Source: Asterochloris sp. CNOR1 (Eukaryota > Chlorophyta > Trebouxiophyceae > Trebouxiales > Trebouxiaceae). Taken from it: a stretch of 64,000 nt of DNA. The notes beneath the pieces are model-generated. The model did not search any database. It was given only the letters and a program-made list of their open reading frames with translations, and had not been told where the DNA came from. A program made the position numbers and the translations under genes. Shown piece by piece: positions 11,821 through 23,144 of this stretch; the stretch's first letter is position 1; each line of letters begins with the position of its first letter. The stretch is taken from contig OZ017759.1 of NCBI GenBank assembly GCA_963969365.1, positions 2,170,001 through 2,234,000 of the forward strand, read 5' to 3'.

Positions 11821-13800
11821 TCATTTTTCAACTGGAACATGACCACTAACACGTCTGGAGATAGTTCGGCGGAGTTTGGCTTTGTTCCTGCTGGTACATT
11901 GCGCCACCAACATGGGCAGCAGTGCAATCAGTGCACAGGCGACTATCATCAACACATTTTTGGTCGACCATAGATCAGAATTCGACTGCATTTTGCTCAA
12001 CTGTTGCCCTGCCTCAGCAATCATGAAGTTGATGGGCTGCAGGCCTATTGCCGCTGATATGATAAATGGCCTGAATGGGATGTGCATTATTGGGCTGGCG
12101 AGGTTGATAAACCTGCAAATGATGTAACATGATCTTATGTGCAACATAGCACGCAGAGGCGGCTTGGCAGATGAGTGGATAAGGGCCCACACCTAAATGC
12201 AATGCAAGAGCATCTTACCATGAAGGCGGGAAGGGGGTCACTCTCACAAGGACTAGTACTGACACAGGAAAGGTCTGCTGCTGACCAACGGCGGCCACCA
12301 ATGTCGCCAGACGGCCCGGCATGAGCCCGGCCACAACATCCTGCAAACAACAATGTTGCCTCACAACGTTTTGCCAGCCAGCTTGCCATGTGGGGCATTG
12401 GGGCCGGGAAACAAAGCTGTGATGTCTCATGTATTTCCGGGTTGCTAGCAAGGCCTCACATAGCAACAGATGAGCCCCCCAGCATGCTTCCCCACACCAA
12501 GTTACCTTGATGAGCAGGGCAGACAGACAGTAGTTGATGGCCGCGCCGAGCGTGCTCAAGGTGGCGATGGCGCAGAAGGCTGCTGGCAGGCCATACAGGG
12601 AGCCCAGTAGCAGCCCAGTGAAGCTGCAGCCGGGGGTGAAAAAGCCCACAAGGAAGAGATAGATGCTGCCAAGCAGCAGGGCCAGGCGGCCTGGGCACTC
12701 CTGCGCACATCGCAGACCATCAAAGTATTGTGCCAGGAGATGATGAGAGTGCTGTGTAGGAAGCATGGGCTGGCATGTGCCGCAAGCTGCAGAGGGAAGG
12801 GAGCACTGCCTTTACTACATGAACTGCGATGCTTGTGCAAGACATCCCTGCTGATCATGTTGCTGCCAATCTTACCTGCTTGTAGAGTTGCAAGACATCT
12901 CTCAAGTGCTGCAGCTCCTGGAAGTTCAGGGGCACCTTCAGCTCCCCAGACCCCTCTGCAAGGCAGATGCACCGTCTCTTCAGCACTGCAGAATATGTGG
13001 TTCTCAGCCACCTTCACACCCTTCTGCATTGCAGGGTTCTTGGTTGGCAGCTGCTGCATACCGCTCACAGAAAACAAGCAAGCGAATGGCAGCTCCTGGA
13101 AGGTCAAGGACATCTTCATCTCCAGTGCCTGTTCGACACTGTATTACCTGGCTGTTGAGTTTGCAGTCTGCACCAGGGTATCATGACATCATTGCAACGG
13201 GCCAAGGTGGTGCACTTTTACAGTCCTCTTGCACACAGCCAGCTCCTTTGACAAGTCAGCAGGTCAGCCTGGAGATGAGAGGCAGCATGATGTTAATATC
13301 TCCACAACAAAGTCAGAGGGGCCAACACATAAGAAGACTGTCTGTTGCCAACACAAGGACAAAAGGTTGCTGGCCGGCCTGCCTGCTGCATGGCTTCTGC
13401 AAACATCCCCAGCCAAAGGAAACTGCCCCAGCCAATGAAGATTGAGGTAGCGCATGATGGCAGGCACACACTACAAGCCTGTGCCCACACCTGTCTGCGG
13501 AATTCGTGCATGCTGCTGCTGATGCAATGAGCAGCAAGGAGGTGCTGGATGGACGACAGAAATTTTGCAACCCTCCGTCCCAGGTGCGCGGCCTGCAGAC
13601 TGACCTAGGATGCCAGCCTTTGCTCGCAACTCTTCCAGAGGTGGCAGTGTGCGAGCCAGGCAGACCAGCAGTGCCAGGCATGCCAGGTAGAGGGCTGCCA
13701 GCTTCCCAATGGGCCGCACCCAAGCTCCTGTCTGCAGGTACTGAAAGGCAGACAGAGGGCGACCCTTGCTGGCCACAGCTGGCCCGGCCTGCAGCAGCAT
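11821..13800 (-). CDS. TMEM41/VTT-domain (DedA-like) multipass membrane protein
   Basis: VTT-domain proteins of the TMEM41/VMP1/DedA group are ER or organelle membrane proteins; TMEM41B and VMP1 are lipid scramblases. Five exons close in phase: 13800-13605, 12955-12876, 12700-12506, 12340-12219 and 12112-11821. They give 294 residues. Features in order are: an N-terminal membrane segment (LAALYLACLALLVCLA), an amphipathic stretch (LNFQELQHLRDVLQLYKQ), a hydrophobic domain with FFTPGCSFTGLLLGSLYGLP, RVTPFPPSWFINLASP, IPFRPFIISAAIGLQP, a last membrane helix and a basic tail. The pair PPSWFIN and ASPI is typical of TMEM41. Met 13800 is chosen because it gives a clean length, but an upstream exon cannot be excluded. 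The stop codon lies 27 bp from the stop of the convergent MT-A70-like gene. Confidence 0.88.
13085..13125 (-). repeat. Degenerate copy of the VTT gene exon 2 start
   Basis: The run GGCAGCTCCTGGAAGGTCAA and the bases after it resemble 12907-12945, inside the exon coding LKVPLNFQELQ. The copy lies upstream of that exon on the minus strand. Confidence 0.6.
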
Positions 13801-14838
13801 GGCGGCTTTGGCTGCGGATGACAGTGCTGCTGCACTGGGTAAGTGCGTTTGCTGACCTGAGGGGGTTGTGCCTCAACATCTGACACTGCTCTGCGGTGCT
13901 TGGAGTCTTTGCTGCCATCCAGCAGCATTTCCAGTCACAAGTACAGATGGCTTGGATGGCTTAGACAGTCAGTGGAACTCATCCTTCCAGGAAGGCAAGT
14001 CACGCTATTCCCAGTAATCATCGAAGCAGCTGTCGATGGCCAGCTGCAGTAATAAAGAAAGGGGTCTTCGGTTGACCATGCCACTGCCGTGAGGCACATT
14101 GACACGAGCTGCCTCTGGAGGACTTGTTATCTCAGCATCAACTCAGGACCTCTGACGCACGAGTTTGACTCCGACATGCAGCTGGCTCAGATGCAGCAGA
14201 TACTGCCCAACCGGCAGGTGCCTGGCAAGCTGGGAGGCCAAAAAGTCCTGAGGAGGGGCAAGGCATGCCTGGCTGGATCAGCAATCCCTGTCAGCATGCC
14301 ACACAGGGGACAGCACTCTGTACAGGTCAGGGCCGGCGCGGCAGGCGCCGCAAGTGCTGCAGCAGGAGCTGTCCCTTCGTCAGCAGCCACTAGATATGGG
14401 TGAGGTATTCACACGAAAGCTCTGCAAGGTGACACTATCACACTATATTTGCACTGAGGGGCCATTGGCGCCCTGGTTAATGGACGCTGCAACAACAGGC
14501 TGTCATACCGCATACTGCGTTTAATCACAGTTCGGCCTGCAGTTGGCGTCACCTTTGCGATGCTGCACATGTCTCTGCTTGATTGACACTGGATTCTGAT
14601 CAACAGGCTTATTGCAGGTGGCTTATGGCATCTTATGCCTTCATTGCCATTGTGTATCAAGGTGGGGCTTCCTACATCACCTTGGCAGGCTGTACCTACC
14701 TGAAGCTGCCAGCATCCGCCCTCTGGGTTATCAAGTCTGCTCACGATCAGTATTGCTGTGCCGAGTGTGATGGCCGTGGACATTGTTGCTGCCTGACAAT
14801 TAGCCTGGCTGCCCGAGCCGATCATCATTGCTGCTGCC
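13801..14838. other. Divergent region between the VTT and MAPEG genes
   Basis: This interval should hold two promoters and possibly the 5' end of the MAPEG gene. One open plus-strand stretch, 14089-14403, is not recognisable as a protein family. No repeats or RNA genes were seen. Confidence 0.4.
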
Positions 14839-16704
14839 ATGTGTGTTGTCCAGCTTGCTCATGAGAAACCTCAAACTGCCCTCTCTGGTGCAGGCATCGT
14901 GTTCCAGGTGTCAAAGGCCAGAAAGACAGCGTGAGCCTCAGCACATGTCTGCATCTCAGAGCTGCACGTCGGACTGCATTTCTGGTTGGCATGCCTGGCT
15001 GCGCAGAGCTGCTCTGGCGCTGTCCAGTACAAGGGTCTGTGCCCAGCGCAGGGGTGTCATGGCTGATGGCATGTGCAAGGGTTGTGCCCCCTGTGAAGGC
15101 TGCCCCCGTGCAATGGCAGCATGCCTGGTTGCTGGTAGCTGTCCTGGTGCTACACAGTGCATGGGCTATCCTGTGCTTTGGCTGCATGCCTGCCTGCTGT
15201 GGGCTGCTCAGGTGGTGCTCAGTGCAGCCCCTGCATTCGATAGCCCCTTGAAACCCTGCACTGAAAAGTTCCAGAACACCTTTGGGCGCCTGGCATGCGG
15301 CCCTCGCATTCCTGCCTTCTGCTGAAAGGTGCTCTGGTGCTGCCAGGTGCTGCTTGTTGTTGGTGGCTTGTCACATTGCTTGCAGAGCTGTCTGTCCAGC
15401 AGTGAGGTCAAGGCTCCGCATCTCATTCCAAATGCACCTATGTCGTCGAGTATGGCAGGGATCCTGGCAGGCTCCTGCATTGCGGCACCGCTCCGGCATC
15501 CTCATACCCTGATGCAGAACCTTCCAGCTGTGTCCTGTGCTGCGCAGGAATGTGCCTTACCCTCGCATGACTGCAGACGGCGACGATGAGGCCAGCAAAA
15601 AGTGAGGCTGCGTTTCAGTCTGAGCATCATGTTGGGTGGAGGCTGGCTGCTGCTGCCCTGGCACATGCAGTTCAGCCCCTCCTTCAATCAGCAACCAGCC
15701 CAGGCTGCACACATTTTCGAGCCACAGCAAAGCATACCACCCACTCAGCGGCTGAGCTGTACTACACTTAGACGCCTCTGACTGGGTGCAGGTTCAACTG
15801 TACACTGCGGGGGCAGCTGAACACTCTGGAGAACCTGCCGATCTTCCTAGCGGTGGGCTGGCCCGCCCCTGTTTTGGCAGCAACCCTAGTTGTGCAGGGA
15901 TTAGGCTCAGGGTTTCAGGTTTCCTGGGGCTGTGCGCCAGGACAGCCCCAGGCTGTCTGCCCAACAGTTTCTTTGGCAGTACATACATGCTTGCATCTCA
16001 GCCAGGCTCTGAGGACAAGGCCAGCTGTAGGCATGCTGACCAACAGCTGTCCCATGCTGTTGGCATTCTGCTGATGGGGCAGTGTGTGCACAGGCAGCTG
16101 CCTCCTCCAGCCCCTCGCCGCTGTGAGCTCATAAGCTAATACACCCTTGCTCACTGGTTGCCTCAGCTCGGTGTTTAGCTGTGCAGGTGGATCTGCTCTT
16201 GGCCCAGGTCTACCCCCTGACAGCTGCAGCCCTCGCATTTGTGTGGGGACTGGGTGAGCGCAGATCTGCCTGCATTGTCAGAAACACACGGCAGCGCCAG
16301 CACCTTTTACAATGCCAGATTGAGCTGTGCCCTGGCGCCAATCTTATGGGACAGCACGCTCCCACCTGCAAGGGGGAGTGACATTGGCGAGCACCACACA
16401 CGTGCTTCAGCCACCGCTTGTTGCGTGGTGTGAGGGTTGGCACCACGCTTCCAACCTTTGCAGACAAGCCTCAGGCCTGCTGGTGCCTGCAGGCCGTGCT
16501 GTCTATGCCACTGGCTACGGCACTGGAGACCCTGCCAAGAGGGTCCCTGGGGCGGCTATTTCAAATCTGACACAGGTGCAGTGACTGGTGTGCCTGCCAC
16601 AGCAAAGCAATGACCAGCTCACCTGTGTCTGGTGCCCGCTGCAGATAGGCAGCATTCTCACATTGGCAGTGACAGCCTTCAATGTCATCACCGGCAGGAT
16701 CTAA
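14839..16704 (+). CDS. MAPEG family protein, microsomal glutathione S-transferase 3-like
   Basis: MGST3-type MAPEG proteins are small four-helix membrane enzymes of glutathione conjugation or peroxidation. Exons close in phase: 14839-14930, 15548-15601, 15792-15852, 16187-16253, 16493-16575 and 16645-16704. They give about 138 residues. The family order is clear: VSKARKTAANVPYPRM, FNCTLRGQLNTLENLPIFLA, VYPLTAAALAFVWGLGR, AVYATGYGTGDPAKRVPGA and a last helix ending in GRI. MGST3 proteins are usually near 150 residues. The first exon stays open upstream of Met 14839 (reading WLPEPIIIAAA), so a short upstream coding exon probably exists. The gene converges on the CHIP gene, with 148 bp between stop codons. 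Confidence 0.9.
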
Positions 16705-16852
16705 GCAGAAGCAAGCATGACATGCTCTACCAACAACTCAGAGAAGCTGCAGAAGGCCTGCGTGCTCAGCGTTTGAAGAAAACAGCAATGGTGGGCCTAC
16801 ATGAAACCACATGCAAGAGGGGCCACAGAATTCATGTGTCTCGTTTCTTGTT

Positions 16853-19800
16853 TTACATGTCACCCCATGCCCATGGGTGCTCCTCTCGGTATGCCTCCAC
16901 TGCTGAGCGGAGAGCGTAGTTGGGAGTGACCTGCAGCACACATGCTGCAGCTCAGCAAGTGAGAACTGGATTTGCTTGTAAATGCATAGTTTCTGGAAGC
17001 CCCACCTGATTCTTGCTGCAATACTGCCGCGTGACCTGCAGCACAGCAAGCTTGGTCTGAGCAGCTTTCAGCCGGCACTTAGCGCACAGAGCACGCCTCA
17101 GGCTCTCTGCTCTGCCAACACAGTCACCCTGAGGCGCAACGCAACCAATGCATAGCTCACTGGGTCAAATTCGCCGTTCTTTTGAAGGTGCTGCAATAGC
17201 GCGGCCTTTTCATATGATAGACCTGCAGAATCAAGATGATGCTGAGGCAGACATCATGCTAGCCCATGGTCAATGCAGCATGCACTGTTCAACAGGCGCC
17301 TGGCAGCAAGAATGCACTTGGCACCAGCGCTCACCTGAAGGGGTGATGACAGGATCCCTGAAAGCATCCAGCGTCAGCTGCAGTGCAGGCAAGGACCAAC
17401 ATCAGCAGCAAGCAGCAACATGGCTGTGTGAAGGGGAGATCCTAGAGCTGCTACCTCTGAACGCCACCAAGCGTGCAGGGAAAGGTGCACGCAATGTGCG
17501 CCTGCCTCCCTGCCATGGGGCACCTGCCACAAGGTCTATGCAGCATGAGTGGGGTGCAAGTGCTGCAAGAGCATGCTGCAGGATGATTGTCACATATGCA
17601 GCGGTAACATGAGCAGTGGGGGGACATTGCCAGGCCCTGCTGTGCAGGTCTGCTGCTGCAAAACCTGTTATGCAGCAGGTATGCCTAGTAGGGCACACTG
17701 CAAGGACCCGCTGTGCAAATTTGTGCAGTTCAGACGTGAGATACGCTGTAGACAAGCCTTTTAGGTGCAGGCTGCAGGGTTCTGCAGCAAAGACCTGCTG
17801 CCAGAGCAGCTGCCATGCGCATGCAGCATGCATGGCACATGATGGCTGCCAGAACGGGCTGAAGGGGAGGCTGCACATGCCTGCTGCAGCTCAGACATGC
17901 AGCAAGCCTGGCACATGGCCACACCGCTGAGGAAGAGTCTGCACAGCAAGGGCCTAATGCAACACATGCATGCAGCAAGCATGACACGCAAAGGTGAAAC
18001 CTGCTCCATTTTCAAGCATGCCGTCAACCATGCCTGGCAGGTGAAGGCTGAGGGAATCTCGCCCTGCTTGAGATCCCTCCCTGCCAGCGCAAAGAGGTCT
18101 TCCAGCTGCCGCCGCTCCTCCTGCTGCCTCGTCTGGCACAGGGCCAAGTCGCTCTGCCAGGGCAACAAAACGTTTCGGTTGCACAGATTTCGTACAGTGG
18201 CTAGCCAGGCTGTGCAAAAAGGGTGCAGGCTCTCATGGCTGCCCTGCTGGATCTGGGGCAGGTCGATCTGCAGCAGGGCAAGGGGGCTGGCGTCTGCCAG
18301 ACCTGAAACCAGCACCAGCTTGCTGAGCTGCAAATTGAGAGGCTGGCAGCAAAGTTCCTGATCAGGGCTGATCAAAGCTTCCTATGCTACACAAGGGCAA
18401 GGTCAACATGCCCTGTGTAGCAGGCAAGGTCTTGCAGACTCAGGCGCATGCAGCCCGGCCCAGCAAGGGGCAAGCCCAGTGCTTGTGAGTTTGCTGTCAT
18501 GCTGCAGGTGAGACAAGCACATGCTGCAGCCTCCAAGGCCAGAGGTCTCCCGTCTCAACAATCCACGGGCAGTGCGTTATGCATGTCACCTGAGCCTATT
18601 GCAGCACTGCCCCCCATGGTGTGTGGCTGCTCAAGAGTAGTCAATTGCCACCAACCCCCGCCATATCACAAGGTGAGCCTGCTGTGTCATGAGCTGCAGA
18701 GGCACAGCAAGTCACCAAACCCCTGTCCGTTCTTGACCATGCAAAGTGGTCATGTGCTACATCACGAGCGGCAGGCGCTACTGGACCCCAGACTGCCCCT
18801 TCTCAACGTGGCCCCTGCCTCAGGCCAGCAGTCAGACGGCACATATCCAGAAGCGGCAAGGTGCCCCATGAAGCCAATGAGAAATAGACTCACCAGGCAT
18901 TGGGCAGTGCCCACCAGGTGTTCCTGAGTCACTGCATCATGTGCCTGCTGCGCACAGGGCAGAGATCCACGTGCTCCATCGAAATGTAAAGCACCCTATC
19001 TGACCTGCACCTCCAGGTGCCCACAGAATCTTCATTGGGGGGTCAAGCTCACCGGGCGCTGGGTTGCACCCCCCAGGTGCTCCTGCATCTCTGCGTCGTG
19101 CGCCTGCTGCATCATCTGCTGCAGGCGCTGCTGGAAGGCAGCCTGCCGGGAGTGCTTGTCCCTCGAGCGCCGCTCCCAGAGCCAGAACTTGGTGAGCGCC
19201 ATCTCGCGGTGCACCTCCTCCTTGATGCTGTCGTTCTGGTTGCGTGCCAACTGCAGGGCCTGCAGGACGCAGTGTGTGGGTATCAATGTGTGGGCTCTCA
19301 TGCGTGCTCACGTTGCTGCCAGACTGGTGTAGTGCAGCGGGAGGCCCTTCTAGGCCCTTCCAGGCCCTGCAGAAGCGCTGCACAGCAACACATCAATCTT
19401 TGGTGCACCTCCTCATTGATGTCTGTCTGACTTGTGGCAACTCCGAGGCCTGCAAGGCAGAATCCTACAGTTTGAAACCTGTAGTATTCGTGCTGCAGTA
19501 CTTGTGCAACCCAGCAGATGGCAGAGCACTTCTTCTGATGTTCGGTGCAAGTTGGTGGAAAAGGGTCGCCCAAGACAGCTGCAGGTATGACAAGTGAAGA
19601 CATGCTGTAGCATACATGTATGGCTGCAATATCAGGGTGCGTTCAGCAGGAAGGGCTGAACAGCACCTCTTTTTGGTTCTGTCAGAGCACAGCAGGAATT
19701 AGCTAGCGCAGCCAGGCCTGACAGGCTCCCAATGAGTGGCTGCATGTTGATGCACAGCATGAAACATGGCTGATGCCATTCAGCAGGAATGCAGGGTGAT

Positions 19801-21051
19801 CAGTGTGCAGGCAGAGCACAGCGTGGAGGGGCCTCACCTGCTCAAGATGGGCGGCTGCCTCCGACAGATTGCCCTGATGCCGCTCATACAGCCCAAGCAG
19901 GTAGTGTGGCTGCAGGGCACAACAGGACGCATTTCAGGTCCACATTGGACGACAGTCATGCAGCTGTGAGGTTTCTTAGCGCACTCGCAGGGAGTCCGGG
20001 TGCAGGGCACAGCAGAGAAGTCAATCAGCCTGGGGTCAGCTGAGGCATGAGGCATGGTTGCATGGCATGAAAGCAGTGACTGCCAAAGTGGGGCACAGCA
20101 GAGAAGGTTGTCAGCCTGCCGTTGGCTGAGGCATGAGGCATAGCTGCATGGAGCTTAGATGTGGTCGGGCACAGTGCACAGCATGAAGGCAAGTGCAATG
20201 ACAAAGAGCATGTCTGCCACCAGGGCAGCGGCACCAGCCAACCTTTGTGGCTGCCGCACTCAAGGCTGGCAGACGATTTGGATGCCTGCTAGCTGTCAGG
20301 GCTGTCAGCAGCCTGCAACAGATGAGTCCAGCTAAAGCCAGACCTTCACAGCTTCGCGATTCCCCAGCAGCGCCTGCGAGGCGTCCTGATGCACAGCATC
20401 CCAGTCCTCCCGCCGCTTGTGGCACAGCGCCCGATTGGTGAGGGCCACGCTCCAGCCAGGCTTGCAGGTCAGGGCCTGGGTGTATTTCTGCACTACAGCG
20501 GGTGGTCAGCAGGTAGTGGGCTGCGGTGCAGCCAGGCTGGCAGGTCTTCTGGCAAACAGGCGCTGGTGGCGTGACGCAGGGTCACTACCAGCTCAAGAGT
20601 TAGAGCACTGTTTCACTAGGATGGATTCTTCCTGCAGCAAGTGGGCGCCAGGCAAGCTGGCACAAGTGGGAGCCGCAGCTCGACACAGCAGGTGCCTGGT
20701 ACAGGGTGGCCCTACAGTGCAACAAGGGACGCTGCCCATGCCAGCCTTCACACCGATGGCGCTGCCGCTCGACAGGGCACGACAGTGCGTTGCCTTTGTC
20801 CTTCAAGGCTCTCGATGACCAAGACCCACGCCAGTGACGGCTGCTTGTTTGCCCTTGCCAAACAGCACCTGCCTCTCCATCTCATCCCCTCGATGCACAC
20901 AACCCACCTCAATGGCTGCACTGTATTTGCCCTTGCCAAAGAGTGCGTTCCCCTCCTTCTTGAGCGTCTCTGCCTCCCATTCAGAGTTGACATGCCTCTG
21001 CCTCCCTGGCCAGCCTCCAGGCATGCGCATGCTGCGGACTTCAAGCTGCAC
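16853..21051 (-). CDS. STUB1: CHIP/STUB1 co-chaperone E3 ubiquitin ligase
   Basis: CHIP binds Hsp70/Hsp90 C-termini through TPRs and ubiquitinates clients through a U-box. Nine exons close in phase: 21051-20908, 20487-20350, 19909-19838, 19259-19053, 18153-18034, 17377-17335, 17222-17161, 17035-17006 and 16930-16853. They give 297 residues, the normal CHIP size. Three TPRs are seen: LKKEGNALFGKGKYSAAIE, ALTNRALCHKRREDWDAV and LLGLYERHQGNLSEAAAHLE. A charged helical hairpin follows (KFWLWERRSRDKHSRQ). The U-box reads EIPSAFTCQ, LTLDAFRDPVITPSG, SYEKAALLQHLQKNGEFDPVTR, and the end is EEHPWAWGDM. The intron after 18034 needs a GC donor (CAG|GCATGG), which is a weak site. Several in-frame Met codons (21051, 21030, 21024) could be the start. 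Confidence 0.94.
18890..18955 (-). repeat. Degenerate copy of a CHIP exon 3' end
   Basis: This resembles 19050-19118, the end of the exon coding MMQQAHDAEMQEHLGG plus its donor. Shared blocks include CACCAGG, TGCACC/TGCCCACC, CAGGTG and TGCGCCTGCTGC. It lies downstream of the exon on the minus strand. Confidence 0.7.
19400..19450 (-). repeat. Degenerate copy of a CHIP exon 5' end
   Basis: This resembles 19208-19262, the start of the exon coding LARNQNDSIKEEVHRE. The run GGTGCACCTCCTC, then TTGATG, TGGCAAC and GGCCTGCA appear in the same order. It lies upstream of the exon. Confidence 0.75.
20010..20152. repeat. Direct repeat in a CHIP intron
   Basis: Two units, about 20010-20066 and 20097-20152, share CAGCAGAGAAG, then TCAGCCTG, GGCTGAGGCATGAGGCAT and GCATGG. 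The offset is near 87 bp. They lie between TPR exons, upstream of the exon starting at 19909. Confidence 0.75.
20785..20871 (-). repeat. Copies of the CHIP first-exon 3' end
   Basis: Positions 20832-20871 resemble 20910-20950; both contain TTGCCCTTGCCAAA, the reverse complement of the code for FGKGK. A second, weaker copy at 20785-20820 contains GTGCGTTGCCTTTG. They lie downstream of the exon on the minus strand. Confidence 0.7.
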
Positions 21052-22374
21052 TAAAGCTGCACTGCTGGCAGGCAGAATGTCTCTGACTATGGCAGTCAGC
21101 TGCTTGAGGTGCAGGCTGGTCAGAGGGACCAGCTGTTAGGCAGGGGTGAGCAGCTACTGGCAGCTCCTGGGGGCCTGCCGCAGGAGGCTGCTGAAGCCTG
21201 CAGCACAGACGGGGTGCAGGTTGCTTGCTGGTCTCGTCATGGGTGTGTAGCAAAGGTGTGGCCTCCCAGCTGCTCACCAGCCTCCCCACAGTGCCCAATG
21301 GCAAGAAGTGCCCTTAGCGGCTGACGCAGGGTCTGGAAGGACTGGCAGTTCAGGGGCTCACTGGAGCTTAGCAGCTGTCACCGTGCATGCTGTTGGGGGT
21401 GCCTCGCAACACCTGCCTTGTTCAGCAAGCAGTCTCTTCGAGCTGGCTTCTACCCAGCTTGACAAGCCTGGCCTTCAGCAGGGAGGTGCATTTTCCGCAA
21501 GTTGCCTCGAGATCATAGGTTGGGCTATTATCCCAAACTTGCTTGTGATCAGATTGCAAAGCAGAAGGTTGGAAGCTCCTTCAGGGGTTGTTTGGGGCAG
21601 CTCGTTGGCATTCATGCAAGAAGAGGAGAAGACACACTCGGCTGCCCTCTTGAAGGAACATCTCATTCCGGGTTGGGGCTTTATTTGTGGGCGATGGGCT
21701 GCTGTATCTCCCACACAGAGGTCAAAAAGGTGACTGTCACCTGCGTGGTGACAGATGCCTTTGCCCCTGTTGCCGCACGATTTTGTCATCAGTTCACTTC
21801 TGGGCCTTCGCTTCAACTGCACCTGCCTGAGCGCTGTGCCGCCAGCCATACAATGTCAGCTTGGGCTTCTGCTGGTATGCCTGATCGTGCAGCTGCCTCT
21901 CTCTTGCTGCTAGGGCGCCCGGCTGGGGGGCATAATTGCGCTAATGACCCGGCTGGGGCCATGTGCTGCTGCGTGCAGGGCATTCACACGCTCCAGCCAC
22001 ATCTGCTTAGCACCAAATCAATAGGGTTCTGTTGCCCTGGCTACAGGAAGCTGAAGAGGCAGCTGTGCTCTCTGGGATCTTTGCAGGGCTGTGACCCCTT
22101 GCCCTGTCACGAGAGGCTTTGTCACTAGTTGGGGACATGGCTGAGAGTGACCATGCTTCTCTGAGTAGACTTCTGTCTTCAGTGGTCCTCACTTTGACTC
22201 GTCCTTTTACAGGACACTGACCGCTGGTACTGCTTGAGAGGACGCCTCCACTCACAACCCCCTGCAGTCACTGGCATGAACGGCTCTTGTTCTTCTGCAG
22301 GAGATTTGCAACAGATGGCAGCATGTGCCCAATGCTCACTGCACGTGCTAACAGCGATTGTCATCCTTGTGCAG
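21052..22374. other. Divergent promoter region and unresolved 5' exons of a plus-strand gene
   Basis: This lies upstream of CHIP and of the last exon at 22375. It probably holds both promoters and upstream exons of the plus gene. A candidate coding stretch at about 21498-21567 reads FRKLPRDHRLGYYPKL, but no acceptor and phase were found that join it to 22375. Confidence 0.35.
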
Positions 22375-22806
22375 GACGACACGTACGAGAGGGCGCAGGC
22401 TGATGCCCAGATCTGGGCTGGCCCCTTCCTGCACGCCAGCGCAGTGGACATCCTCCTCCTGGCTGCGCGCAGCGCTGTGAAGCAGCAGCTGGCTCCCACT
22501 ATGCCTGACAGCGACTTTTTCCAGTCCCTGGAGCAGCAGGGTAGCTCCCAGCTGCAGGCCTATGTCACGTCACTCAACAGCAGCCTCCCGGCCCCCACCT
22601 CAGCCAAGACTCTTGCTCCACAGCTGGACAGGCTGGTCGCCAGGCCCACCATGGTCATGCATTCTGACAAGAAGGAGGTGGAGGAGCATGCCCTCAAGCC
22701 AGCGCTGGATCTGCTGAAGCGGTACCCAGCTCTGGCAGACACTTACAAGCTGGAGTGTGTTATTCTGCGGTCCTTCAGCCAGCTCGGGCTGGCCTTCAAT
22801 TTCTGA
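22375..22806 (+). CDS. Last exon of an unrecognised gene
   Basis: The exon starts after the acceptor TTGTGCAG and runs in phase 0 for 143 residues to a stop. It is compositionally coding, mostly helical, and free of repeats. Blocks include IWAGPFLHASAVDILLLAA, MPDSDFFQSLEQQGSSQ, DRLVARPTMVMHSDKKEVEE and ILRSFSQLGLAFNF. No family was recognised and no motif is obvious. The end converges on the gene at 23145, with about 340 bp between stops. Confidence 0.6.
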   Translation, partial: DDTYERAQADAQIWAGPFLHASAVDILLLAARSAVKQQLAPTMPDSDFFQSLEQQGSSQLQAYVTSLNSSLPAPTSAKTLAPQLDRLVARPTMVMHSDKKEVEEHALKPALDLLKRYPALADTYKLECVILRSFSQLGLAFNF

Positions 22807-23144
22807 CACACTTTCATGGGGTAGTGGTGTTTTCTTTCTGCGAGGGGTCTGGCGCGGATGCAACTCTAGCTCTCTTCCTAGGCAGCATGCCTGTCTCCAA
22901 TGCTCCCTGGGAAGTACCAAGCTCTTTTTGCGCCTTGCTCAGAGCCCAACCTGTGTAATTAGCAGTCTGAATGGCTGCCAACAGTCTTTTTGCATGGTTG
23001 TCTTGATTGTTCAGTCTCCCGACCCTCTCCTCTTTATCATGAGCACTGGAATATTTCCTCATCCTTGCCTCTTTAAGGTTCAACTGATTGCGCACAGCCA
23101 GTATGTAGAGGTGGTCCAACTGCTGTTGGCTGCATGTACAATGG

